64,000 nucleotides of DNA from Cladorrhinum sp. PSN259 (Eukaryota > Ascomycota > Sordariomycetes > Sordariales > Podosporaceae): contig MU867080.1 of assembly GCA_033725935.1 (NCBI GenBank), forward strand, positions 310,001 through 374,000, read 5' to 3'. Both the position numbers and the translations under genes were made by a program. Below, piece by piece: positions 55,555-64,000 of this stretch (position 1 is the first letter of the stretch; every line of letters begins with the position of its first letter). Below the pieces are notes generated by a model, which worked only from the letters and a program-made list of their open reading frames with translations, made no database searches and was not told the origin of the DNA.

Positions 55555-57198
55555 ATGCATCTCTCAACTGTGTTGGTGGTGCTCGGCACCATCACCGCCG
55601 AGTCCTTGGGTGCTATGGTCAAGACGGGCTCAACATGCACCGTCACGCCCATCGGTGGAACAGCAAAGAGAGCCTCACAGGCACGAGATATCAGAGCAGC
55701 AGTTTCCGAAGATGTTGCCGGCCGTAGCACCGGTAGTACCGTCCACCCCGCCGAAAGAGACCTCGACCCAGACGACTCTGAAGATCTGTGGAAACTTGAC
55801 CACTTATCAGATCCCGGACCTGGCAATCCAGGAGCACTCGGCCATTATCCTCGTCCTGAACCTTCTCACATCGGTTCTTCTTCTTCACTTCAGAACCAAG
55901 CCAGAAGGCTCGACGATGAAGTGACCAGTGAAGTGATTGGGCCCAGACAAAACAGACCAGACGATACAACCCAACTCCTCGATGCCTTTAAGCAATGCAG
56001 GCAGGACTCGACCATAATTGTCCAGCCGGGCACTTACAACATCCGGCAGGTAATGAACACGACCGATTTTCGAAACGTCTCCATTGAACTGCACGACACA
56101 ACCTTCGTCTGGTCGGTCGATAACATCTCCTACTGGAGACAGCGATGCTTTGGCGTAACCTACGCGGGTCGCTGCACCGCTTGGCTATTTGGCGGTAGGG
56201 ACGTGTCAATGCGTGGTTTTGGAAAAGTGCTCTTCAACGGGAATGGGCAGACCTGGATTGATCTGGCCAAGAACGAGGCGAATCTCGACGGACGGCCCAT
56301 CAGCTTGACGGTTTGGAGAGGGACGAATATTTTTATAGACGGGATCACCTGGCGCATGGCGCAGTTCTGGCACACGTTTATTGCGTACTCTCAGAACGTG
56401 ACAATGACGAACATGGACATGAGCACCTGGACCAATAGCCAGTACAAGAGCGTGAATACAGACGGGACGAATACCTGGAATAGTAGGGACGTGAGGATTG
56501 CTAATTGGACTGTTAAGTGTGGTGATGTATGACCCATCCAAGACCATGATGAACAAAAAGAATGAAGAAAGCTGATGTGATGATGAATCCAGGACTGCAT
56601 CAGCGTGAAGGGCAACAGCACGAACATCCACGTGTCGAACGTTACCTGCTACGAGTCTGGAGCGATGGTGGTTGGGAGCATTGGGAGTAATTCTCGTCAA
56701 CCGGATTATGTTGAGAATGTAGTCTTTGAGAACGTCCAGCTTAATCATAGCAGTAATGCTGCTTGGATCAAGACGTATCCCGGGACAGGATATGTAAGGA
56801 ACATCACGTTCAGGAATATCCGGTTCAGTGATGTCAATCAGCCGATTTACGTTACCTCTTGCATCTGTACGCTGGTCTGACCCCTTTTCTGTTGAAGGCG
56901 TTACTGACAATGGGTGACAGATTCCTATCAAAACTGCGACTCCTCCCGAATCCCCATCACCAATGTCCGGTGGGAGAACATCACAGGGACAAGCAGGTAT
57001 AATGTTGCTGTTGGAATACACTGCAGTGCTGGCGCCCCATGCGATGGATTCCATTTCGAGAACATCGATATCAAACCCAAGGCTGGTGGGAATGCCAAGG
57101 TCCTTTGTTCCAACATCAAGAACCAGGCGTCGAGTGGATTGCAGTGTACCGGGCCGTGTCCAGGAAGTCATCCGCAGCAGTTGTCGGGCAATGTTTGA
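55555..57198 (+). CDS. Secreted GH28 exo-polygalacturonase-like pectinase
   Basis: Exons 55555-56526, 56593-56866 and 56921-57198, 507 aa. The ATG at 55555 begins a signal peptide (MHLSTVLVVLGTITAESLG). The GH28 right-handed beta-helix is clear: QLLDAFKQC, RPISLTVWRGTNIFIDGITWR, AQFWHTFIAYSQNVTMTN, catalytic NTDGTNTWN and CGDDCIS (the second Asp pair formed by the first splice), GSIGSN in place of the endo-enzyme GHG, and WIKTYPG with the RIK-equivalent lysine. GSIGS and overall sequence point to exo-acting galacturonan hydrolases of the XLNR/PGX type. Unusually, about 100 residues (34-134) of charged, Pro/Ser-rich sequence lie between the N-terminal CTVTPIG and DDTTQLLDAF, which are nearly adjacent in relatives I know. 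The insert is flanked by dibasic Lys-Arg (38-39) and Arg-Arg (117-118). C-terminus complete. Confidence 0.88.
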
Positions 57199-57817
57199 GT
57201 CTGTGTAGGTAGATATGTCGATCTCGAAGATGTCTATGAGATGTGCCAAGTCCAGGACGTTGCATCAAAGAGCCCGAGTTGCCAAAATGTCTCTTTATCA
57301 ATGGTTGATGATGTTTAGAAGCGACAGATTCGCAGCTGATTTTCTGAAAGTTGTGGCATCTTTAAGGGGGATGATTCGGTTAGTATAGTCGAACTTTAAA
57401 AGCAATGCAGCGGTGAATTGATGGAGTCCAGGGTGAATGAAAGATCAAGTGATGTTGAAGTTGATGTCAAAAGAAGTAAGGTCGGCGGTGGTTGGTCAGT
57501 TTGCCAGCTGCCATAAGTGGGTCGGACTGGCCAATCTAGGCTTAGCGCAAGTTAGGGCCTGTGGGTGCAGGCAGAGAACCCCACGAGCCACACCTCTTCG
57601 AAATATTGCAAAATTTCAACTGGAGCTGCAGCTGCCTCCCGACTTTTTGCATTTCAACAAACCGCCCAACGTCGAGGTAAGCTCCCCCCGAAATTTTTCC
57701 ACTGTCGATTTCCTGGAGGCCATCATCCCGTCACAGGACCTTCTTTACGGCATTTTCGACTAATTACTAACTTTTCCTTTCTTCAAACAGCCACGATACT
57801 TGTCCGGAATTGACAAG
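57199..57817. other. rpl4 promoter and 5' leader
   Basis: About 620 bases. GH28 3' UTR on the left; the ribosomal-protein promoter on the right with pyrimidine-rich segments. It includes a probable 5' UTR intron listed separately. Confidence 0.55.
57677..57790 (+). other. Predicted 5' UTR intron of rpl4
   Basis: GTAAGC donor after GTCGAG, a CTAAC-like branch (TTACTAACTT near 57765) and a long pyrimidine tract before CAG at 57788-57790; the coding ATG follows 27 bases later. Leader introns are common in ribosomal protein genes. Confidence 0.7.
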
Positions 57818-59165
57818 ATGGCCTCCAGACCGACTGTCACCGTTCTCGGCGCCGATGGCAAGGCCACCGGCGCCACCGAGGTCCTCCCCAAGGTCTTCGG
57901 CGCCCCCATCCGCCCGGATATCGTCAAGCACGTCCACACCGGCATGGCCAAGAACAAGAGACAGCCCTACTCCGTCAGCGAGAAGGCCGGTCACCAGACT
58001 TCCGCCGAGTCCTGGGGTACTGGTGAGTGGAAATAACCCTTTTTCTGGTGGAAGCGATCTGGGCACGAGGATGGAGAATTGAGGAAGAGGAGGAAAGTTT
58101 TATTAGGCGGGGTTGATATCTGAGATGGATTAAGAGATCGGAGTGATGGAATCGCGCATCGGGGGAGGGGTTGGAATTAAGGGAAAGTTTCTGGACAGAT
58201 GCTGATATGGATAATCTCAGGTCGCGCTGTCGCCCGTATCCCCCGTGTCTCCGGTGGTGGTACTCACCGTGCCGGCCAGGCCGCTTTCGGTAACATGTGC
58301 CGTTCCGGCCGCATGTTCGCCCCTACCAAGATCTGGCGCAAGTGGCACGTCAAGGTCAACCAGGGCCAGAAGTATGTGAAAATCCGGGATATCAAAAACG
58401 AGGGGAAAGATTTACTGACAATTTTTCTCTAGGCGTTTCGCTACTGCCTCCGCTCTGGCTGCCTCTGCCGTCGCTCCTCTCTTGATGGCCCGTGGCCACC
58501 AGGTCGCTACCGTCCCCGAGGTTCCCCTCGTTATCGACTCTGCCGCTTTCGAGGGTGCCGCCAAGACTGCTGCTGCCCTCGGCCTCCTCAAGGCCGTCGG
58601 TGCTGGTGCTGATGTCGAGAAGGTCAAGGGCTCCAAGAAGCTCCGTGCCGGTAAGGGTAAGCTCAGAGGCCGCCGCCACCGCCAGCGCCGCGGTCCCCTC
58701 GTCGTCTACAGCGCCGAGGCCGACGGCAAGGACCTCGTCAAGGGCTTCCGCAACATCCCCGGTGTTGAGACCTGCCCCGTCGATGCCCTCAACCTCCTCC
58801 AGCTTGCCCCCGGTGGTCACCTCGGCCGCTTCATCGTCTGGACCTCTTCCGCCATCAAGCAGCTCGACACCGTTTACGAGAGCAAGAAGGGCTTCTCTCT
58901 TCCTGCCAACGTTGTCACCCAGGCCGACCTTACTCGCCTCATCAACTCATCTGAAGTCCAGTCCGTCGTCCGCGGACCCAAGGGTGAGGCCAAGACCAAG
59001 CGTGGTGGTGTCCAGAAGAAGAACCCTCTCAAGAACAAGCAGGTTCAGCTCCGCCTCAACCCCTACGCCAAGGCTTTCATCAACGAGAAGCTTGGCGAGA
59101 TCAAGGAGACTGGCAAGCCTGTTCGTGTGCCTGCCAACTTCACCTCCCTCCACCTCGAGGCCTAA
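57818..59165 (+). CDS. rpl4: 60S ribosomal protein L4 (uL4)
   Basis: Coding exons 57818-58022, 58221-58371 and 58433-59165, 362 aa, as in other fungi. The N-terminus MASRPTVTVLGADGKATGATEVLPKVFGAPIRPDIV leads to the conserved loop that lines the peptide exit tunnel ([53 protein letters not shown]). Later blocks LRAGKGKLRGRRHRQRRGPL and PGVETCPVDALNLLQLAPGGHLGRF are diagnostic, and the protein ends in the eukaryote-specific extension. Codon use is strongly C-ending, unlike most neighbours, as expected for a very highly expressed gene. Intron 1 is 198 bases; intron 2 is 61 bases. All joins restore family sequence. Confidence 0.97.
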
Positions 59166-59683
59166 GTGTATTGTGGCACGGCGAAGGGACGGGAATGTAG
59201 TGCGGGTACTTTTCCTTGGCGTAATGGATTAGCACAGTAGGCATGTGGAAATGCTTACACTTTTAAATGAATCTTGATACCGGGCAAGGTTGTTGCTTTT
59301 ACACTGAAACCAAGTGACACTAGTGATTAGTTGTGCTCAAACGTAAAAAAAGAAAAGGCCTTGGCACTGGTCTTCTCGATGAAGGTCTGGCAAGCGGGTT
59401 TTATTTTGGCCCCATAAAAGAAGGGCATTTACGAAGACAAGACTGGAACAAACAATTCTTTATGTAACATTCTGATGGAAGCCTAGAAGTGGTAGTGGTG
59501 AAATATGCCGAAGTCTGAATTCACATGCTGTCAAGGATTTTGTTACTCACAACTTTGTTCTCGATCTTTTTCATGTTACATATGAAATTTCTTTGCATTG
59601 TTCTCATGTAATGGGAGATTGATGACCCTATAAATGCGATGGTTTTGAACTGTCTAGCCGTACCACTGAGGTCTTTCTTCTTC
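59166..59683. other. Convergent 3' region
   Basis: 518 bases between rpl4 and the convergent phosphatase gene. UTR-like, with no coding signal. Confidence 0.55.
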
Positions 59684-60702
59684 TCAATACGATAATGTTT
59701 CCCTTAGTTTGATCCTATGTGATTCCGCGAAGCCTATCTTGGTCAGATAGCTGTTTAGTCCTCCGTAGTTTTCATCAAGATAGTTTATCACATGTTCAAC
59801 AAAATCCTCTGAAGTATTTGCAAACTCATCCGGGAGACCAATCTCACTGATTTCTACCAGACGGGATTCGCGATCGGGGAGGAGCTCCCGGTCTGTTAGG
59901 CGGTAATCATGGGCTATCGCTTGTGGGGGGATTTGAAGGATCAAGAGGGCGAGGATTATTATCAGGCCCGTGCGGTCCTTCCCTTGGGTGCAGTGAATTA
60001 GGACTGGTAAGGGGGATGAACTGATGTTGTTTGGGGAAGAAGACGAGGGGAGGAGGGAATGTAAGGAGGCGGATATTTCTGGCTGTGATTGATCGAGCGT
60101 GTCTAAGCCTAGGCGGAGGAGACCGCGGGGCGCCATTACTTTTTGGCCGAGAAGGGTGAGTGCTTGCATGCGGCGGTTCAGGACTAGGAAGAGGAAAAGG
60201 AATTTGAGGATGTTGAGGATGGAGAGTTGGAGGAGGAGGAAGAGTTCGAAGCGGCGCGAGGTCAGTTTGACTGAGAGGTAGGTTATGCCCGGGATTTGCA
60301 GTGGGAGGCTTGAGTGTCGATTTTGGAGGGATCTGAGGTGTTCTGTTCTGTATCGTTTGTTCAGGATTCGGTTTCGAAAAGGTCTTTGTCAAGGGGGCTT
60401 TGTTTACTTTGTCCTCAGGTCTAGGATGGTCTTGATGCCGTATTCAGCCTTGAGACGTTCCCTGTCTCTGACAGAGGCATCATCCAGACGGGCTGAACGG
60501 AAGAGGACGCCCTCTCTTACTATTCTATTACAGTATTAATGGATAAGCATATGCAACTTATAGATAGAAAACAATTGGGACTGGTATATTACTTTGATTT
60601 GAGAAAGGCATTGACTGTCTCGCCAACATCTCGAAAGTTTATGATGTTTTCTAAACTGTTATCTGGTAGGCCGATAACGGCATCTGGTTGCAACAGTGTC
60701 AT
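59684..60702 (-). CDS. Tyr_phosphatase3-family protein phosphatase
   Basis: Exons 60593-60702, 60408-60524 and 59684-60347 (introns 68 and 60 bases), 296 aa. The N-terminus carries NIINFRDVGETVNAFLKSKIVREGVLFRSARLDDA and DLRTKTEHL, the signature start of this family. The active site is HCTQGKDRTG with the catalytic cysteine at residue 195, a CX5R loop of dual-specificity type. A hydrophobic stretch (about residues 108-135; FELFLLLQLSILNILKFLFLFLVL) precedes it and may be buried or membrane-associated. The C-terminal half has YRLTDRELLPDRESR and EHVINYLDENYGG. Bacterial and fungal members dephosphorylate Tyr or phosphoinositides; the substrate here is unknown. The start is the first in-frame ATG. 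For intron 1, the upstream of two adjacent AG acceptors is needed to keep frame. Confidence 0.87.
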
Positions 60703-61683
60703 GGCGGATTACTGGTTGGCCGTTTTGCAAATTGGGATGGTTGGTGAGGCCGTCGCGATCACGAGTCAGATCCTGAGCAACGCACAGGCCTGGGGTTCAG
60801 TGGATGTTGCAGGGATTGGATCGATCGTTAGCGTGAGTCTGTGAGAATCTGGACTCCGTTGTTCCGGATGCAGGGTCCAGGTATCAGGTCACGACAGGAG
60901 ACACATCACAGGTGTGCTGCAGGGGGCCGTGGTGTTCAGTCATAACAAGAAAAGCTATTCCTGTGAGGGTTTTTGCGATTTGCCAGGCCAAAGGGCCAAT
61001 GCTTGACAGGAAGGCTGGTAAGTGGAAAATAAAGTCAAGATCCACTGCATGTGTTACATCCCAGGTTTTCCAGCAGACGCTTGGGGAAGCAGGGTCCCTG
61101 GTTATTCCAGGTTTCGCCGTAACATCGCGAATTTTCTAAAATACCTTAAAATGATGGAGAGAATATAAAATTGAAGAGACTGCAATTCTGATTTCAGATG
61201 TCAAGAGTCGATGCCAAGCCATTGAATTCTGGTTGGTTTGGATGGTAGGCTAACGGTGGTGGGCCAAGCGACCAGATTCAGCTCACGCACACCACAGCGT
61301 TGCACTGCAGCCACTGATCTTAGACCTGAAGTGAGAACAATGACGTCGACCGGCCAAATGACGCTGCTTTGTTCATCAGTTTTAAGAGGGAACCGAGAAC
61401 GCTCAAAAGGTCAATGACTGCTGCGTCGTCACCTATTCGGTCATTTGAGCCCTCAAATTCCTATTCCGAAATATTAAAACCCGACACTGACGATTCGGCC
61501 CTAATAATTGATCATGCTGCTAGTTTGTTGTCTACGCATTCGTTGCCAGCTTCATCCCATCAACTAAACTGATCGTTGCTTGGCTGCATCTGGCCCAACC
61601 TCCTGGCTTCCCTTGTGCCTTTCAGTAGTTTCAATATTTCGACTCTCAACACAAATCGACCACTTGGTCTTCATTTAAACAAC
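60703..61683. other. Divergent region between phosphatase and eis1 genes
   Basis: 981 bases. Promoters for both genes. No supported coding frame; one plus-strand frame at 60539-60844 mostly overlaps phosphatase exon 1 and is its shadow. Confidence 0.5.
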
Positions 61684-64000
61684 ATGACGTCGGGAACACT
61701 AGCAACTCCTGGGGTAGACCAAGGTCAACGACCCATAGTCCCGAGTAAGTCCAACCGTGCAGTAGCACCTACCTCGTGCATTGCATATTCACATCGCATT
61801 CCGCTAGACAATTCCGGGCGTCTGAAATACGCAAATGCCGAAGACCTCCCCAGTTTCCCGTCTGTCGGACTCAAGGAAGGAAGCGCGGCTGCGAGCGCTG
61901 CAGCGACACTTGGATGGGCGAAAAGACCGGTAGAGCCCTGGAAGCCGGAAAGAAATACTCTTGCTTCTGCTTCAGCTGCTGCCCTGTTGGCTACAGACAA
62001 CAAAACTGCGGCCAAACCTCAACAGATTCAGGCCACTAGTGCGTCTGGATCACAAGCAGCACTTGCAGCCAGTAACTCAGTCCGCCAGCACCGAAAACAG
62101 CCATCCGCACCGCCATCACTTTGGGGTTCCTCTGCTGCGAATCTCGCTTTCAAGGGAACCAAGCCCTCAGCATCACCGCAGCCACACATGGAGACTCGGA
62201 ATCTTGCAAGACAAAACTCTTTGCGAGCGGCCACGGGAGCCATGGTAACACGTCCGAGAGCAAGTTCATCCCCCCATGTTGTTCAGGCTTACCCCGATCA
62301 AGCGAACGCCTCAGCAAACGCTTTGAAAGCCGCCACTTCTGCCCATAAACCATCTAAATCCGAAGTTGGAGCTGTGCCGTACACTACGATGGGGAGAAAA
62401 ATGTTCACCTCGAAACCGCCGGTCAAGCCAGAGGTTGATGAGAAAGAGCGAGCTGATGTGCTCCACGCTTCAGCCGTGGTTATGGCCAGAAAAATGTACA
62501 ATCAACAGCAGAAAATGATTGACAATGCTACAAAAGCACACCGTCGGTCGTCTTCGTTTCCGCGCCACGGCACGTCCCGCTCCTTCAGCCCAGATCACGA
62601 AGAGGAACATCCCCCCATAGTTCATGGGACTCTCCAGGAAGCGGCATATCGGCTTGCCCAGGAACGGCTTGCCAAATTACAGACAGAACATGACCAAGAC
62701 TTGGCCGAATACTACGGCACACCCAACCGCACCAACAGCAAGTTGGGAACTATCAGAGGGAAGCTGACGAGAAGACGCTCGTCTAGTGACGGAGATCTCG
62801 TAGAAGACCAGCGACGTTCTCGGCATATAAAAAAGCAGATGTCGATGTTAAGCACCCAGTTAACCCAGGTGGATGAAGAAAAGAGAACAAAGGATAGACA
62901 AGCACTCCTCGCGGCAGCGCAGCGGAACGTCAAGGCACAGCTCCATGACATGGATGAAAAGCTACAAGCGGAGAGTGGCAAAGTGCCGCTGAGGACCATG
63001 GGTGACTGGGAACGCAAAGCCTTGATTGCTGCTCAGACTAGATTCGACGTCACAAACAGCGAGAACTCCCGGAAAATCGACATTGGTGGGGGGAAGTTTA
63101 TGGACCAGGCCGAGGTTAACCAGATCGCCGCCAAAAGGGTTCAGCCGCTTCTAAATGAGATCAACAAGCGGGCTGAGCAAGAGCAAGAAAGACGAGAGAC
63201 TGAAAGATTAGCTGAGGAGAAGCGTAAGGAGGACTTAGAACGAGAACGGTTGAGACAAAAGGAAATCAACGAAATCTACCAAAGGCTCAAGGAGGACGAA
63301 AAGGCTAGGGCAGCCGAGATCAAGAAAGAAGATAAGATCCAGAAAGAGGAAGCCAAGGCGCTTAAGGCCGAAGAGAAACGTGTGGCGAAAGAAGGGAAAC
63401 AGAACGAGAAGGAAGTTGGAGCCCCCACCAACGCGGGAGAAACGCAAACACAGAGCATCAGCCAACCAACAAATGAGCCTGAAATAAGGACGGCGGCCAG
63501 CAGCGGACGGCGTAGCCATGCTCTATCCATCAGCTTCCCAAGACGCAAACAAAAGGATAAAGACGTGGTTGTCGTTACACCCGGCGCCGAGAAGTCACCG
63601 AAGTCTGCAGGCGACTCAACATCACCAACTCACAAAGTCCGGACTTGGCTACGAAACCGATTGCCAACAAAGCAGAGAGCAAAGTCCCAAGGCGCCGAGA
63701 ACACCGATCGGGCGAAGAAAGGTTTCATCGGCGGTGCGGCGTTGGCACGACTTCAGGGGAGGAATGTCAGTACGCCCTCGATCGTTGAAACAGAAAGACC
63801 AAATCAGGGTAGTCGTACTAGTAGTGCCAGCGCTGGCGGGAGTATGCGTGAGGTTGCCCTGGCTGGGCGGAAGAATGTGGAAGCCAGTGGGAGCGGTTCC
63901 AAGACTGTGGATTTGCTTCCGTCTCCCATGACCCCTCCTGGGCCTTCCTCACCTAGAAGTCAGGTTGTTTCCGAGAGGAGGTCGGTGAGCAGTATGAGCA
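61684..64000 (+). CDS. eis1: Eisosome protein 1 (Eis1), 3' end off the window
   Basis: Open from ATG 61684 to the right edge (772 codons visible), no stop found. The Eis1 core begins GRLKYANAEDLPSFPSVGLKEGSAAASAAATLGWAKRPVEPWKPE, then SASAAALLA and SGSQAALAA repeats, the pattern defining the Eis1 family. A coiled-coil region (about residues 480-600; AEEKRKEDLERERLRQKEIN) follows, then a basic and Ser-rich tail. Eis1 in yeast is a plasma-membrane eisosome component associated with Pil1/Lsp1. The 5' sequence GAGTAAGT resembles a splice donor but the frame reads through it (PSKSNRAVAPTS), so I infer no intron there. The C-terminus and total length are unknown. Confidence 0.88.
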   Translation, partial: MTSGTLATPGVDQGQRPIVPSKSNRAVAPTSCIAYSHRIPLDNSGRLKYANAEDLPSFPSVGLKEGSAAASAAATLGWAKRPVEPWKPERNTLASASAAALLATDNKTAAKPQQIQATSASGSQAALAASNSVRQHRKQPSAPPSLWGSSAANLAFKGTKPSASPQPHMETRNLARQNSLRAATGAMVTRPRASSSPHVVQAYPDQANASANALKAATSAHKPSKSEVGAVPYTTMGRKMFTSKPPVKPEVDEKERADVLHASAVVMARKMYNQQQKMIDNATKAHRRSSSFPRHGTSRSFSPDHEEEHPPIVHGTLQEAAYRLAQERLAKLQTEHDQDLAEYYGTPNRTNSKLGTIRGKLTRRRSSSDGDLVEDQRRSRHIKKQMSMLSTQLTQVDEEKRTKDRQALLAAAQRNVKAQLHDMDEKLQAESGKVPLRTMGDWERKALIAAQTRFDVTNSENSRKIDIGGGKFMDQAEVNQIAAKRVQPLLNEINKRAEQEQERRETERLAEEKRKEDLERERLRQKEINEIYQRLKEDEKARAAEIKKEDKIQKEEAKALKAEEKRVAKEGKQNEKEVGAPTNAGETQTQSISQPTNEPEIRTAASSGRRSHALSISFPRRKQKDKDVVVVTPGAEKSPKSAGDSTSPTHKVRTWLRNRLPTKQRAKSQGAENTDRAKKGFIGGAALARLQGRNVSTPSIVETERPNQGSRTSSASAGGSMREVALAGRKNVEASGSGSKTVDLLPSPMTPPGPSSPRSQVVSERRSVSSMS

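Noticed and set aside
58143..58205. Possible box C/D snoRNA in rpl4 intron 1
   Set aside because: A C-like box (GTGATGG) and a CTGA exist at snoRNA-like spacing, but the C box has a mismatch, there is no terminal stem and no D'/C' pair is clear.
58492..59232. 246-codon Ser/Pro-rich frame overlapping rpl4
   Set aside because: It is a shadow of the C-rich codons in rpl4, a usual artefact of strong codon bias.
60539..60844. 101-codon plus-strand frame
   Set aside because: Lies antisense to phosphatase exon 1 and intron 1, which have clear homology on the other strand.
61739..61770. Apparent splice donor GAGTAAGT near the eis1 start
   Set aside because: The frame continues without stop through it, and no acceptor nearby would restore a better protein.

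Overview
This window is nuclear DNA from a filamentous ascomycete (Pezizomycotina). The evidence is the gene structure: many short introns of about 50-95 bases with GT(A/G)AGT-like donors and CTAAC/CTGAC-type branch sites, an intronless nuclear tRNA-Val(AAC), and fungal families such as Mid1, Eis1, an RFX factor, a Gnt1-like GT8 transferase and a secreted GH28 pectinase. A leotiomycete or sordariomycete relative seems likely, but this is an impression from protein sequence and not a tested placement. The GH28 enzyme fits a plant-associated or litter-decaying lifestyle. I see no prokaryotic features, CRISPR array, intact transposon or secondary-metabolite cluster.

Layout. 0-10 kb: 5' end of mid1 (-), yop1 (-), tRNA-Val (+), an RFX transcription factor (+) and a monoglyceride-lipase-like hydrolase (+). 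10-20 kb: a CDF metal transporter (+), glycogenin (+), a CobW/COG0523 metallochaperone GTPase (-), a small conserved protein (+) and a zinc-ribbon protein of unknown role (-). 21-29 kb: a vacuolar-type cation-chloride cotransporter (-) head to head with an Avt3/4-like vacuolar amino-acid transporter (+). 29.7-36.5 kb is a compact information-processing block: RPB11 (+), LSM5 (-), a RNase D/WRN-like 3'-5' exonuclease (+) and the DNA polymerase delta small subunit (+). 37-46 kb: an F-box-like protein with acidic runs (-), a gene-poor 2.8 kb, a GT8 glycosyltransferase (+), an L-serine dehydratase-like enzyme (+) and a NAT9-type acetyltransferase (-). 46-64 kb: mitochondrial methionyl-tRNA synthetase (-), a 3.4 kb gene-poor stretch, a large cysteine-containing protein of unknown role (+), a GH28 exo-pectinase (+), ribosomal protein L4 (+), a Tyr_phosphatase3-family phosphatase (-) and an Eis1 eisosome protein running off the right edge (+).

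How the genes relate. Most are independent housekeeping genes and there is no operon-like logic. Themes that recur by neighbourhood are ion and metabolite transport at the plasma membrane and vacuole (mid1, CDF, CobW, CCC, Avt, Eis1), information processing (RPB11, LSM5, exonuclease, Pol delta, MetRS, L4) and carbohydrate work (glycogenin, GT8, GH28). All exon joins below were worked out by eye: each splice site was chosen so that the frame is kept and the joined protein matches its family. They are predictions without RNA support. I found no convincing new multi-gene system. The best leads are three conserved-looking proteins of unknown function, an unusual insert in the GH28 enzyme, a possible dual-localised exonuclease, an upstream ORF before the CDF transporter, and a possible zinc-finger relic in the 40 kb gap.
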